DNA of 64,000 bases from Streptococcus hyointestinalis (GTDB lineage Bacteria; Bacillota; Bacilli; Lactobacillales; Streptococcaceae), in contig NZ_UHFN01000007.1 of assembly GCF_900459405.1 (NCBI RefSeq), positions 1,302,001 through 1,366,000 of the forward strand, written 5' to 3'. Both the position numbers and the translations under genes were made by a program. Under the pieces are notes generated by a model, which did no database searches, was not told the DNA's origin, and worked only from the letters and a program-made list of their open reading frames with translations. The first letter of the stretch is position 1, and each line of letters opens with the position of its first letter. This document shows positions 37,794 through 47,400 of this stretch, piece by piece.

Positions 37794-37806
37794 CAATCGT
37801 ATCTCC

Positions 37807-38493
37807 TTATAGTTTACTCATATCAGGGACAGTGCCTAGGAGGGTGAGCTCCAGTCTGTTTTCCACATCTTCGGCTGACTTGACACGGTCATCGAGCACT
37901 TCTGTTAGGATGACAGCTGCCATAGAGAGGAAAGCACCGACCAAAAAGCCAAGCAGGGTATTGCGCTTCGTGTTAGGTGAGGATGGGGTATTTGAAACCT
38001 TAGCGACTTCAAGCGTCGTCACATCCTCCACCTTAGTCACTTCCTTAATCTTTGTCGTCGCCGCCTCACGAACGGCATTGGCTAGACGAGCCGCTTCTTT
38101 GGCATTGCTGTCTTCGACAGAAATGGAAATCACACGGGTATCCGTTGGGATAGTGACCGCTACTTTTTTCGACAATTCGCTTGGCGTCAAGGACAAGTTT
38201 TCCTTGTCAATAACTTGGTTCATAACATCTGCTGAGGTGATGATTTCTTTGTAGTCATTGACCAAGTAGCTACCAGCTTGCAGGTCTTGGTTGGTGATGT
38301 TGTTATCGGTACGATTGACCACATAAATCCGTGTCGTTGAGGTGTATTCCTTTTGTAAGAGGAAAGTTGAGCCTAAAAAGGCAAGTGCAGCGACAAGCAA
38401 GGACACAAAAAGAATCAAGAACTTTTTCTGCCACAAGCTTTTAAGCAAGACAATAACGTCAATTTCAATGGTTGAAGTTTCCTTCGCGTTCAT
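37807..38493 (-). CDS. cpsC: Polysaccharide chain-length regulator CpsC/Wzd
   Basis: A 228-aa membrane adaptor with transmembrane segments at about 28-50 and 180-200, the Wzz domain between them ([28 protein letters not shown]) and a proline-containing stretch before the second segment ([11 protein letters not shown]). It activates CpsD, whose gene follows by 10 bp. Intact. Confidence 0.92.
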   Translation of the reverse strand: MNAKETSTIEIDVIVLLKSLWQKKFLILFVSLLVAALAFLGSTFLLQKEYTSTTRIYVVNRTDNNITNQDLQAGSYLVNDYKEIITSADVMNQVIDKENLSLTPSELSKKVAVTIPTDTRVISISVEDSNAKEAARLANAVREAATTKIKEVTKVEDVTTLEVAKVSNTPSSPNTKRNTLLGFLVGAFLSMAAVILTEVLDDRVKSAEDVENRLELTLLGTVPDMSKL

Positions 38494-38501
38494 ACGGTCT
38501 C

Positions 38502-39233
38502 CTATAATACTTGGTTACTAATGATTTTCTCAAGGTTACCCTTGAATAAGGCATGCGCCTTATGGCGCCCATAGTCTTTAAAGATGGTCTCATAAGCTGC
38601 TTGCATATAAGGCGGGCGCTTATCCAGATTGTGCATGTCACTGGCAACGCAGTGCACCACATCTTCTTTTAGAAAATAGCGAGCACGCTTCTTAAAGAGC
38701 TTCTCGCTATCACCAAAGAGCTTTGGTTTGAGCACATGATTACTGTTGATTTGAGTGTAACAGCCCATGTCAATCAACTCCCGCACCCGTTCCGCCTTGT
38801 ACTCAAGAGCATTGTAGCGCTCAATGTGGGCGACCACTGGTGTAATCCCCAGCATCAAGACCTTGGTGAGGGCTGAGTGGATGTCTCGCCATGGTGTGAG
38901 CATACTAAACTCAATCAGCGCATAGCGAGTGCCGTTTAGTGTGGGCACCATGCCCTTCTCCAGCTTTTGGCGCAAGTCCTCGGTGTAGAAGAGCTCACCG
39001 CCATAGAGAATGGTGAGGTCTTCGTAGCGCTCTTCTGCCGCTTCCTTGACCTCTCGAAAGTGCTCATGAATGGTGCGCTCAGGCGTTTCAAACATGCCCT
39101 TGCGCCGATGTGAGGTGGAGATGATGGTACGCACCCCCTGACGATAGCTCTCACCGATAAGGGCTAAGCTCTCTTCCAGGGTCTTTGGACCATCATCAAC
39201 ATCAAAAACAATGTGTGAATGAATATCAATCAT
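38502..39233 (-). CDS. cpsB: Manganese-dependent tyrosine-protein phosphatase CpsB/Wzh
   Basis: PHP-family phosphatase that dephosphorylates CpsD. The 243-aa protein begins MIDIHSHIVFDVDDGPKT with the metal ligands and has GGELFY, THRR-equivalent STSHRRKGMFETP and HIERYNAL further on. The ATG at 39233 (AAAGGAA upstream) is used; an earlier ATG overlaps the cpsA coding end. Confidence 0.93.
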   Translation of the reverse strand: MIDIHSHIVFDVDDGPKTLEESLALIGESYRQGVRTIISTSHRRKGMFETPERTIHEHFREVKEAAEERYEDLTILYGGELFYTEDLRQKLEKGMVPTLNGTRYALIEFSMLTPWRDIHSALTKVLMLGITPVVAHIERYNALEYKAERVRELIDMGCYTQINSNHVLKPKLFGDSEKLFKKRARYFLKEDVVHCVASDMHNLDKRPPYMQAAYETIFKDYGRHKAHALFKGNLEKIISNQVL

Positions 39234-39243
39234 ACCCGTTCCT

Positions 39244-40719
39244 TTAGTTGGCATTTAGTGTGGCATTGATGGCTGCCTTTGCCTTGTCAATGCTATCTTG
39301 GTTGAGTTGCATCATGTAGAGACTGGCTGATGGCATGGCATAGGAGGTCAATTCTCCTGTTGAGCCTGTTCCGGTCACAGCTTGTGAAGTCACGGTGAAC
39401 TTGTCATTTGAGGACAATTGAGAGTTGGCGATTTCCATGATGTCAGACAGTGGCATATTGGTTTGGATAGAGTCTTGTAAGTTAGAGACAATGGTGGAGA
39501 GCTTAGTTAGCGAGTTGAGAGAGACTAGCTTATTGACAATGGCAGAGATGACTTTTTCTTGGTTCTTGCCACGGTCATTGTCCCCATTTTCTAGAGAATA
39601 GCGCTCACGAACAAAGGCTAGCGCTCCAGCGGAGTCTAGAGTGACATTGCCCACCTCAAAGCTGTAGTTTTTGTTGGTGTAGGAGGTAAAGGCTTGATCG
39701 TTGTAGACGGTAATCCCACCAATAGCGTCAATCAACTTCAAGAAAGAGGTGAAATTAAGGCGGACATAGTAATCAATGGTGATACCGTAAAGATTTTCCA
39801 GAGTCTTACGAGAGGTATCCACTCCGTAGATACCCGCGTGGGTCAGCTTGTCGTATTGATTGTTGCCACCATCTGGGATTTGCACGTAACTGTCTCGTGG
39901 GGTCGTCGTCAGTAAAATCTTGTGGGTCTTGAGATTGACCGTCATGATGATATTAACATCTGAGCGAGACACGGTGCTAATAGAGCCGTAGGTATCAATC
40001 CCTGACACGTAGATGTTAAAGCGGTCCTTGTCTGTCGAGGTTGCCGTGGACTTAGTCGCTTTTTTAACCTTGTAAGTGTAGAGAGTCTTGAGATTAGAGC
40101 TAAAGTCCTTATCCTGCAACTCGAGGAGACTCGAGTAGGCACTGTTTAGGATCATGGCTTGGGAGCTGCCGCTCATCAGATTGGTGTAGGCTTTTTGATA
40201 AGAGTCCACTTCTGTCGTCTTGAGGCTGACGCCCTTGTCTGACTTGACCTTATCAATCAGAGCTGTGATATTGTCCGAGTCACTAGAGGTTGGTGCGTCA
40301 ACCGTCGTCACTTGGTCAATGGAGGTGATAGAGCTGTCCTTTGGCACCACCACACTCATCTCCACTTCCGAGTAAAAAGTGGACTTGTTTAGGCTTTCTC
40401 CGAGGTTAATGGCAGAGCGAAAAGCAAACAAGATCGCACAGGTGACCACTGAAAACAGTGCTAGAAGCGTTGTCGTCGTCTTTGGCGCACGACTTAAGAG
40501 CAACAAGACCAAACTCCCCACCAAAACCGCTAGCAAGACAACCGTCAGCAAGACGTTGACATAACGAAATGCTAGGAAATTGTAGCTGTACATGGTGTAG
40601 AGGGTGTAGAGGGATAACACCCCATAAAGCACTAATAAAACACTGTTAACAATAGTCAATACAGACTTAGGGTTTTTACTTTCTCGTCTATTACGACGAC
40701 TATGACTAGAACGAGTCAT
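39244..40719 (-). CDS. cpsA: LytR-CpsA-Psr family protein CpsA
   Basis: Cell-surface phosphotransferase thought to attach polysaccharide to peptidoglycan. The 491-aa protein has three N-terminal membrane segments (about 25-115), the accessory domain DNA_PPF-like region, then the LCP core with TTPRDSYVQIP, KLTHAGIYG and FVRERYSLENGDNDRGKNQ (lipid-phosphate-binding arginines). The ATG at 40719 has AAAGGAG six bases upstream. First gene of the operon; conserved across streptococcal capsule loci. Confidence 0.93.
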   Translation of the reverse strand: MTRSSHSRRNRRESKNPKSVLTIVNSVLLVLYGVLSLYTLYTMYSYNFLAFRYVNVLLTVVLLAVLVGSLVLLLLSRAPKTTTTLLALFSVVTCAILFAFRSAINLGESLNKSTFYSEVEMSVVVPKDSSITSIDQVTTVDAPTSSDSDNITALIDKVKSDKGVSLKTTEVDSYQKAYTNLMSGSSQAMILNSAYSSLLELQDKDFSSNLKTLYTYKVKKATKSTATSTDKDRFNIYVSGIDTYGSISTVSRSDVNIIMTVNLKTHKILLTTTPRDSYVQIPDGGNNQYDKLTHAGIYGVDTSRKTLENLYGITIDYYVRLNFTSFLKLIDAIGGITVYNDQAFTSYTNKNYSFEVGNVTLDSAGALAFVRERYSLENGDNDRGKNQEKVISAIVNKLVSLNSLTKLSTIVSNLQDSIQTNMPLSDIMEIANSQLSSNDKFTVTSQAVTGTGSTGELTSYAMPSASLYMMQLNQDSIDKAKAAINATLNAN

Positions 40720-40756
40720 GGAAACTCCTTTTTTCATTAAAAATACATCTAATGTA

Positions 40757-40786
40757 ATTCTACCCTTTTTGTATACAGAATGTCAA
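40757..40786 (-). promoter_or_regulatory. Promoter of the polysaccharide operon
   Basis: On the minus strand TTGACA at 40786-40781, 18-bp spacer, TAGAAT at 40762-40757; the cpsA ATG is 38 bp from the -10 box. The intergenic region shared with pgm (40738-41022) is AT-rich; I see no further operator. Confidence 0.75.
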
Positions 40787-40945
40787 TATCTCTCCAGTTA
40801 TTTTTCAATATTTTAGTGTGTTAGACTTTCTTATCTTTTTATCGTTTTTATTATAGATATTAGAAATGAATTTCAATTTAACAAATAAATAATGAAAATT
40901 CTTCTCAGATTTTCCCTCAAAAAACGTGCCTTTTTGTGGAAACAG

Positions 40946-40954
40946 TGTTATAAT
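40946..40954 (+). promoter_or_regulatory. pgm promoter (extended -10)
   Basis: TGTTATAAT, that is TATAAT at 40949-40954 with TG one base upstream, about 69 bp before the pgm ATG. No good -35 hexamer at 16-18 bp. Confidence 0.55.
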
Positions 40955-41022
40955 GAAAACGGTTGTATATTTTCCTAATGATACGTTAGGATTTGCATTT
41001 TAGATTAAGGAGTGATTTACCT

Positions 41023-42741
41023 ATGTCTTACAAGGAAAGTTGTCAAAAATGGCTTGATTTTAAAGGTTTGCCTGATTATCTACGTGATGAAATCATCGCT
41101 ATGGATGACAAAACAAAAGAAGATGCCTTCTATACAAACTTAGAATTTGGTACTGCTGGTATGCGTGGGCTTATCGGTGCTGGGACAAACCGTATCAATA
41201 TCTATGTTGTCCGCCAAGCAACTGAAGGGCTTGCTCAACTGATTGAATCTAAAGGCGACGAAGCTAAAAAACGTGGTGTCGCTATCGCTTACGACTCACG
41301 CCACTTCTCTCAGGAGTTTGCTTTTGAGTCTGCACAGGTTTTAGCTAATCATGGTATCAAGGCTTATGTCTTTGAAAGCCTACGTCCTACACCAGAGCTC
41401 TCTTTTGCTGTGCGTCACTTGCACACTTTTGCGGGTATCATGGTAACTGCAAGCCACAACCCTGCCCCGTTTAACGGCTACAAGGTCTATGGTGAAGACG
41501 GTGGACAAATGCCACCTGCGGATGCGGATGCATTGACAGACTACATCCGTGCTATTGACAATCCGTTTGAAATTGTTCTTGCTGACCTTGAAGAAGCTAA
41601 AGCTTCTGGTCTTATCGAGGTTATCGGTGAGGCTGTTGATAGCGAATACCTCAAGGAAGTCGCTGATGTCAATATCAATAAAGACTTGATTGAGCAATAT
41701 GGTAAAGACATGAAGATTGTCTACACACCACTGCATGGTACAGGTGAAATGCTGGCTCGTCGTGCACTTGCAAATGCTGACTTTGCCTCTGTACAGGTCG
41801 TTGAAGCGCAAGCAACTCCAGACCCAGACTTCTCTACCGTCAAATCACCAAACCCTGAAAGTCAAGCTGCTTTTGCGCTTGCTGAAGAATTGGGACGTCA
41901 AGTGGATGCGGATGTCTTGGTCGCAACAGACCCTGACGCTGACCGCCTTGGTGTTGAGATTCGTCAAGCAGATGGTTCTTACAAAAACCTCTCTGGTAAC
42001 CAAATCGGTGCTATCATCGCCAAATACATCCTTGAAGCCCACAAAACAGCTGGTACATTGCCAGAAAATGCTGCACTTGCCAAATCAATCGTCTCAACTG
42101 AGCTTGTGACTAAGATTGCTGAAAGCTACGGTGCAACTATGTTTAATGTCTTGACCGGCTTTAAGTTTATCGCAGAGAAAATCCAAGAGTTTGAAGAAAA
42201 ACACAATCACACTTACATGTTTGGTTTTGAAGAAAGCTTTGGCTACCTCATCAAGCCATTCGTTCGTGATAAAGACGCTATCCAAGCTGTGCTTATCGTA
42301 GCTGAAATCGCAGCCTACTACCGCTCACGTGGTATGACGTTAGCTGATGGTATCGAGGAAATCTACAAAGAATACGGCTACTACGCTGAAAAGACTATCT
42401 CAGTTACTCTCTCTGGTGTCGATGGTGCTGCGCAAATCAAAGCCATTATGGACAAATTCCGTGACAATGCGCCAACACAATTTAACAAAACAGACATCGT
42501 ACTCTTAGAAGACTTTGAAAAACAAACGGCAACTAGCAAAGACGGTAGCGTGACTCAGCTCACAACACCACCTAGCAATGTTTTGAAATATCTCCTAGCT
42601 GATGATTCTTGGTTTGCTGTTCGTCCATCTGGAACAGAACCTAAAATCAAATTCTACATCGCAACCGTCGGCAGCAGCTTAGAGAATGCAGAAGAAAAAA
42701 TCGCCAATATCGAAAAAGAAATCAACGCTTTTGTTGGTTAA
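41023..42741 (+). CDS. pgm: Phosphoglucomutase/phosphomannomutase
   Basis: Interconverts glucose 6-phosphate and glucose 1-phosphate, the entry to UDP-glucose and hence to the polysaccharide sugars. The 572-aa alpha-phosphohexomutase has the phosphoserine loop TASHNPAPFNGYK near residue 143, the metal loop DPDADRLG near 303, the sugar loop GFEESFGYL near 400 and the phosphate-binding RPSGTEPK near 536. ATG at 41023 behind AAGGAG. Its product feeds galE and the divergent cps operon; whether the two are co-regulated is not visible. Confidence 0.95.
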   Translation: MSYKESCQKWLDFKGLPDYLRDEIIAMDDKTKEDAFYTNLEFGTAGMRGLIGAGTNRINIYVVRQATEGLAQLIESKGDEAKKRGVAIAYDSRHFSQEFAFESAQVLANHGIKAYVFESLRPTPELSFAVRHLHTFAGIMVTASHNPAPFNGYKVYGEDGGQMPPADADALTDYIRAIDNPFEIVLADLEEAKASGLIEVIGEAVDSEYLKEVADVNINKDLIEQYGKDMKIVYTPLHGTGEMLARRALANADFASVQVVEAQATPDPDFSTVKSPNPESQAAFALAEELGRQVDADVLVATDPDADRLGVEIRQADGSYKNLSGNQIGAIIAKYILEAHKTAGTLPENAALAKSIVSTELVTKIAESYGATMFNVLTGFKFIAEKIQEFEEKHNHTYMFGFEESFGYLIKPFVRDKDAIQAVLIVAEIAAYYRSRGMTLADGIEEIYKEYGYYAEKTISVTLSGVDGAAQIKAIMDKFRDNAPTQFNKTDIVLLEDFEKQTATSKDGSVTQLTTPPSNVLKYLLADDSWFAVRPSGTEPKIKFYIATVGSSLENAEEKIANIEKEINAFVG

Positions 42742-42787
42742 GCATAAAAAAGAACTCTGATTTTCAGAGTTCTTTTTTATGCTTAAC
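42737..42787. terminator. Bidirectional terminator with a perfect 24-bp stem
   Basis: Positions 42737-42760 are the exact reverse complement of 42764-42787, with a TTT loop. The core is AAAAAAGAACTCTGA/TCAGAGTTCTTTTTT. The stem includes the stop codons of both convergent genes (pgm TAA and the PHP gene TAA). Confidence 0.92.
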
Positions 42788-43520
42788 TTATCAACTGACT
42801 CTCAGAAATGCCATAGTCAGCTAGTAACGCCACAATCTTATCAAAATGCAGGCGGAAATGCTCTAGCTTATGCCCATCTGAGCCGATAGAATAGCGTGTG
42901 CAGCCAAGCTTTTTCAGCAAAGCAAGCGCATAGCAATAGAGATGCTCATGCTCATACAAATATATAGACTTGGCGTTTAGCTCAAAAGCGAGATTGTTAT
43001 TTATCATCTTTTGAAAAATCCGAGCAAGCTGCTCTTCATACCGTTTGAGCGCCTCAACACTAATCTCAAAAAGGCGAAAGCCATAGTCAAAATGGGCAAG
43101 GACATCCGCTTCCACTCGACCAATAGCATACTCCAGTCTATCAAGATAGTCCTTGATGACCGTTGCCTTATCCATAGACGCCACCTCATCATCTAGGTAG
43201 TCATTGACACCATTATGGTGAACCGATAGCAACTTGAGGTCAAAGTCTTTTCCAGCTAGATAAGCCTTGATGTCAGCCTCACGTGGCTGATAGTAGCCAA
43301 TCTCAATGCCTTTTTTGATACGATTATCGTAGAGACAGTTGAGTTTTGCGATTTCACGGCAATAACTCTCATAGTCTGGGATGTCGTCTTGCTTGCTGTA
43401 AGGATTGGACAGGTCAAAGTGCTCCGTTGTCACAATCTCACCAGAGTAAGCCTGTAAATACTCCTCAAACTGCGCCTTGGAATCATAGGAAAAATGGGTA
43501 TGTAGATGATTATCACGCAT
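42783..43520 (-). CDS. PHP-domain phosphatase, histidinol-phosphatase (HisJ/HisK) family
   Basis: A 245-aa PHP metal-dependent phosphoesterase: NHLHTHFSYDSK at the start, TTEHFD near residue 30, KKGIEIGY near 73, SVHHNG, LAHFDYG and a C-terminal GSDGH supply metal ligands. No other histidine-biosynthesis gene is in the window, so histidinol phosphate as substrate is uncertain. ATG at 43520 behind AAGGAG; the frame is open another 34 codons, but those overlap the corA-like gene. Confidence 0.82.
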   Translation of the reverse strand: MRDNHLHTHFSYDSKAQFEEYLQAYSGEIVTTEHFDLSNPYSKQDDIPDYESYCREIAKLNCLYDNRIKKGIEIGYYQPREADIKAYLAGKDFDLKLLSVHHNGVNDYLDDEVASMDKATVIKDYLDRLEYAIGRVEADVLAHFDYGFRLFEISVEALKRYEEQLARIFQKMINNNLAFELNAKSIYLYEHEHLYCYALALLKKLGCTRYSIGSDGHKLEHFRLHFDKIVALLADYGISESQLIS

Positions 43521-43531
43521 AGTCAATCTCC

Positions 43532-44449
43532 TTATCGTCTGAATTGTAAAAAGCGTTTGAGCACTTGAGCGATGATGAACCACAAGACAGCAGACACCAC
43601 AATGACACCGACCCAAGCCCAACGCGAATGCATCAAAGGCAATGGTATGTTAATACCAAAGTACCCTGTAATAGCTGCGACAATGGCTAGATTGACCGAG
43701 ATGATATTGAGTGCGGTCAGATTGTCATTGAGGTTGTTATTGAGGACATTGTTGAAGGTATCAGAGAGTTGCGAGAGGATTTGGCTGTTGAGCTGCGTCA
43801 TATTGGCGAGCTGTCTCGCCTCGATAATGGCGTCCATCAACTGTTCTTCTTCATTGTCGCTCAATTGTCGCTGGTGCGGATGTTCTTTTAATTGCTCCAA
43901 GACAAAGACATTTTGGTTGGCAGCGGACATGAGATAAACAAGACCTGTCTCCAAGTCACTCATGGCAAGAAGCCCTTTTTTGCTAGTTTGCTGGCGCAAT
44001 TGCCGATTGAGCTCATCGGTTTCCCGTGCAATCTGCGACACAATCTTGAAATACTGCTTGGTGATGATGGTAAGAGCTAGAAAGAGAAACTGCTTTTGAC
44101 TCATCTGAGCTTCTTCTTGGTCAATTGCTTCTTCTAGCAATTCAATGATATAGTGGTTGCGCTGATTGGACACCGTGAGAAGCCGATCCTCTAAGACATA
44201 AAAGGTCATAGGCACCGTCTCATAGTGTCCATCTACAGTCTCTCTATCAATGACATGAAAGACAACGGTCAGTCCGATGTGATGATTGAGCTTGTTTACC
44301 TCGAGAAAGGCACGCTCATCCTCGTCAGTTGCATAGTCTGCTAGTTCTTTTGGGATGTCAACATCCCATGCGAGTGTCTTGATAGCTTTTGCGACATCTT
44401 CTTCCTTGGCATTGATGTTGTACCAATTGAGTTCTTTGTTGAGTAACAT
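43532..44449 (-). CDS. CorA-family divalent cation transporter
   Basis: A 305-aa protein with a long cytosolic N-terminal domain rich in helices, and two C-terminal membrane segments (about 245-265 and 278-298). The signature before the second segment reads YFGIN rather than the classical YGMN; GxN variants occur in the wider family. Magnesium is the usual ion, but the variant leaves this open. It follows rexA by 21 bp, so it may be on the same transcript. Confidence 0.85.
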   Translation of the reverse strand: MLLNKELNWYNINAKEEDVAKAIKTLAWDVDIPKELADYATDEDERAFLEVNKLNHHIGLTVVFHVIDRETVDGHYETVPMTFYVLEDRLLTVSNQRNHYIIELLEEAIDQEEAQMSQKQFLFLALTIITKQYFKIVSQIARETDELNRQLRQQTSKKGLLAMSDLETGLVYLMSAANQNVFVLEQLKEHPHQRQLSDNEEEQLMDAIIEARQLANMTQLNSQILSQLSDTFNNVLNNNLNDNLTALNIISVNLAIVAAITGYFGINIPLPLMHSRWAWVGVIVVSAVLWFIIAQVLKRFLQFRR

Positions 44450-44470
44450 TATTTTCCTGTCTCCTTAGGT

Positions 44471-47400
44471 TTAGGGAATGCTGACAACTTCTAGTGTTTT
44501 TCCTCCCAATAACACTAGGTATTTATCAACGGTTGCCATGTGATAGGACTGACTGAGCGCTTCAGCGTAGAGTGCCATCTGTCCTTTGTAGCGCTCAACC
44601 AGCTCGCTACTGTCTGTGTATTTATCGGTCTTGTAATCAAATAAAACAATCCTGTCCTCAAAAACCAGATACCCATCGACAATCCCACGCACGACAAACT
44701 GCTCTTGACTAGCTGGATCTGTCTTTAGCATGGCAAATGGCGCTTCTCGATAGAGTTTGTCGCTATGCTCTTGAATGAGACGTCCAAGCTCACTTTCTGT
44801 AAAGAAAGCAAGCACACGCTCAAGATTAAGGCTGGCTTTGACATTATCATGAGCGGACAGGTCGCTAAGAGCTTTTGTGATTGCTTGCATGGTGACTTTT
44901 TGGGTCACGTCCAAGCGCTGCATGAGCTCGTGCATGGCTGATCCGATAGCGGTAGCCTCTACTTTTTCCTTACCAGACAAATCTGGCAATGAAAACTGCT
45001 GCTTTTTCTGATAAGAGTCGATAACTGCCACGCCCTCACTGTCCATAATCGGCTCGTAAAACTTTTTAATCTGGCTCGGTGTCTGCACACTTGGTAGATG
45101 AATAGCTGCTTGATAGCGCTGATTGAGTTTCTCCACCTGCTCTAGCATATCAAGAGCTTTTTTAATGTCATCTGACTGGCGGTTATGAGCTTGATTGTCA
45201 GGGTCAAAAGGTAACTCTTGTGAGATAACACCGATTTTGTCATCTGTCAGTTCTTCATCTTGGACAAAGCGCAGGGAAAAAGGCAAGTTTTCTTTAGATG
45301 AAGCTGCGTGAATGGCTAAAAACCAATCTTGGAAGGTCTTGTACTGCTTACGCTCAGAAAGTGCTAAGCGTCCCTCTTGAAAATGCCCTTCATACTTGTC
45401 AAGAGTCTTGCTGGAGCTGGCTTTTCCGATGAGATAGAGCCTTTTCTCGCTTCGTGTCATAGCGACATAGAGAAGGCGCATTTGCTCAGAAAGAGTAGCC
45501 AGTAAAAGCGAGCGCTTATTGAGCTGGTAAGGCAGAGTATCGAGGCTAACTTTGAGACTAGGTAGTATGGTCTCACCGACCTCATCTTTCATATCTGCCA
45601 GATACTTTATCCCAATCCCCATCTCACGGTTTAAAATAACAGGGGCATTGAGGTCCACCATGCTGAATTTTTTATCAAGATTAAGGATGAAAACATACTT
45701 GAACTCGAGCCCTTTACTCTTATGAATAGTCATGAGATTGACAGCATTCTTAGGCACAGCGACCTCGACATCGGCTAGGTCGTTTTGATTTTCAAGGGTC
45801 TTGTCAATCATACGGATAAAGCGTGGCAAGCCTTTAAAGCCTGACTGCTCAAACTGTTCTGCACGGAGAGCAAGCGCATAGAGATTTGCCTGACGTTGCT
45901 CAGCTTTTGGAAGATTGCCAACATAGTCATAGTAAAAACGGTCATTGTAAATCTTCCAGATGAGGTCATAAAGAGCGTGGGTCTTTGCGTAAAGCCGCCA
46001 AGTGTCAAAGGTCTCTTTAAACAACTCCAGTTTTTGATAAAGAGCGTCTGTGATAAGCTCTGGATGCTCACCTGCCTTTGAGAGAGCTTTTAGGAGCTTG
46101 TCAAAGAAAGCAAGATATGATGAGGAGGACTGAACGGCTAATCTCGCCAGCTCATCCTCGTCAAACTGAAACATAGCAGAGCGTAAAAGAGCAACCAAAG
46201 CATAGTCATTGAGCGGATTGTCAATGGCTCTTAGGGTATCTAACATGACCATGACCTCAACAGACTTGAGGTAGTGCTGCTCACCACCATCTGTCACAAG
46301 AGGAATACCATACTGGTCAAAAGCACGCAGGACACCGTCATTTCGTGTCCGTGATGAGACAAGGAGAGTAATATCGCTAAAAGGAACGCCTTCTTCTTGG
46401 TGCAGGCGGATGATTTCCTTTGCAACGAGACGGACCTCGCCTGGTGAGAGCTGGGTGTCGTCCTCTTCTACCACTTCGTCTGACTGGTCAGTATCTAATA
46501 GCAAGAGCTGCGTTTTATTCTCAGGGTGCGGTTCTTTTTGCTTGTTGCTTCCTGCTTTTAGCTTGTGACTCTCATCGTAGACAATCTCGCCAACCTCCTC
46601 ATCCATGAGACGAGTAAAAACACCATTGGTGCTGTCGATGACCTCTGACTGACTACGAAAATTTTCCTTGAGAATGATAAGCTTGCCATGCTCTGGATGT
46701 TTTTGATAATCATTAAACTTCTGATTGAAAATCTGCGGGTCAGCCTGACGAAAACGGTAAATAGACTGCTTGATGTCGCCCACCATAAAGCGATTGTGCC
46801 CATTGGATAAAAGCTCTAGCAGGCGTTCTTGCATGTGGTTATTATCTTGGTATTCGTCTACCATGACCTCGTGGTAGCGCTCCACATAAAGCGCTCTGAT
46901 AGCAGGATTTTCCTCCAATATCTGGATGGCAAAGTGGTTGATGTCTGAAAACTCAAAGGCACTTTCTTGAAGTTTAGCTTGTAAATATTGCTCCGAAAAG
47001 TCCTCTACAAAAGACTGCAAAAGCTCTAGCATAGGCAGACTCTCTTTTTGGTATTTAAATACCAAGTCTAAGTGCTTAAACAAACCTAGCTGTGCTTGCA
47101 GTCCAGAAAAGACTGCATAGCGCTCTCCAGCTACCGTGACATAGCTGCTTTTTGGAATCAGCGCTGCAATATCCTTTGCCAAGCGGTCAATCGCTTGAAC
47201 ACCGTAGAGCGTCTCAAAGTGTAAAGACCACTCCCGCAGCTGCTCGATGATTACTGAGTGCTTTTTATAAGCTGCGGTGGGGGCGTTTTTGGCAGTGACT
47301 TTTTTGTAGCCTTCAAGATCTGTCACATCCTGCAATTTATCAGCAGTCTCTTGCATGGAAGTCAGTAAAAGCTCGATGTCTGCTCGTGGAATCGCCTCAT

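Noticed and set aside
42783..43622. Longer start for the PHP phosphatase
   Set aside because: The extra 34 codons overlap the corA-like gene and include a cysteine-rich run unlike the family; the ATG at 43520 has a good ribosome site.
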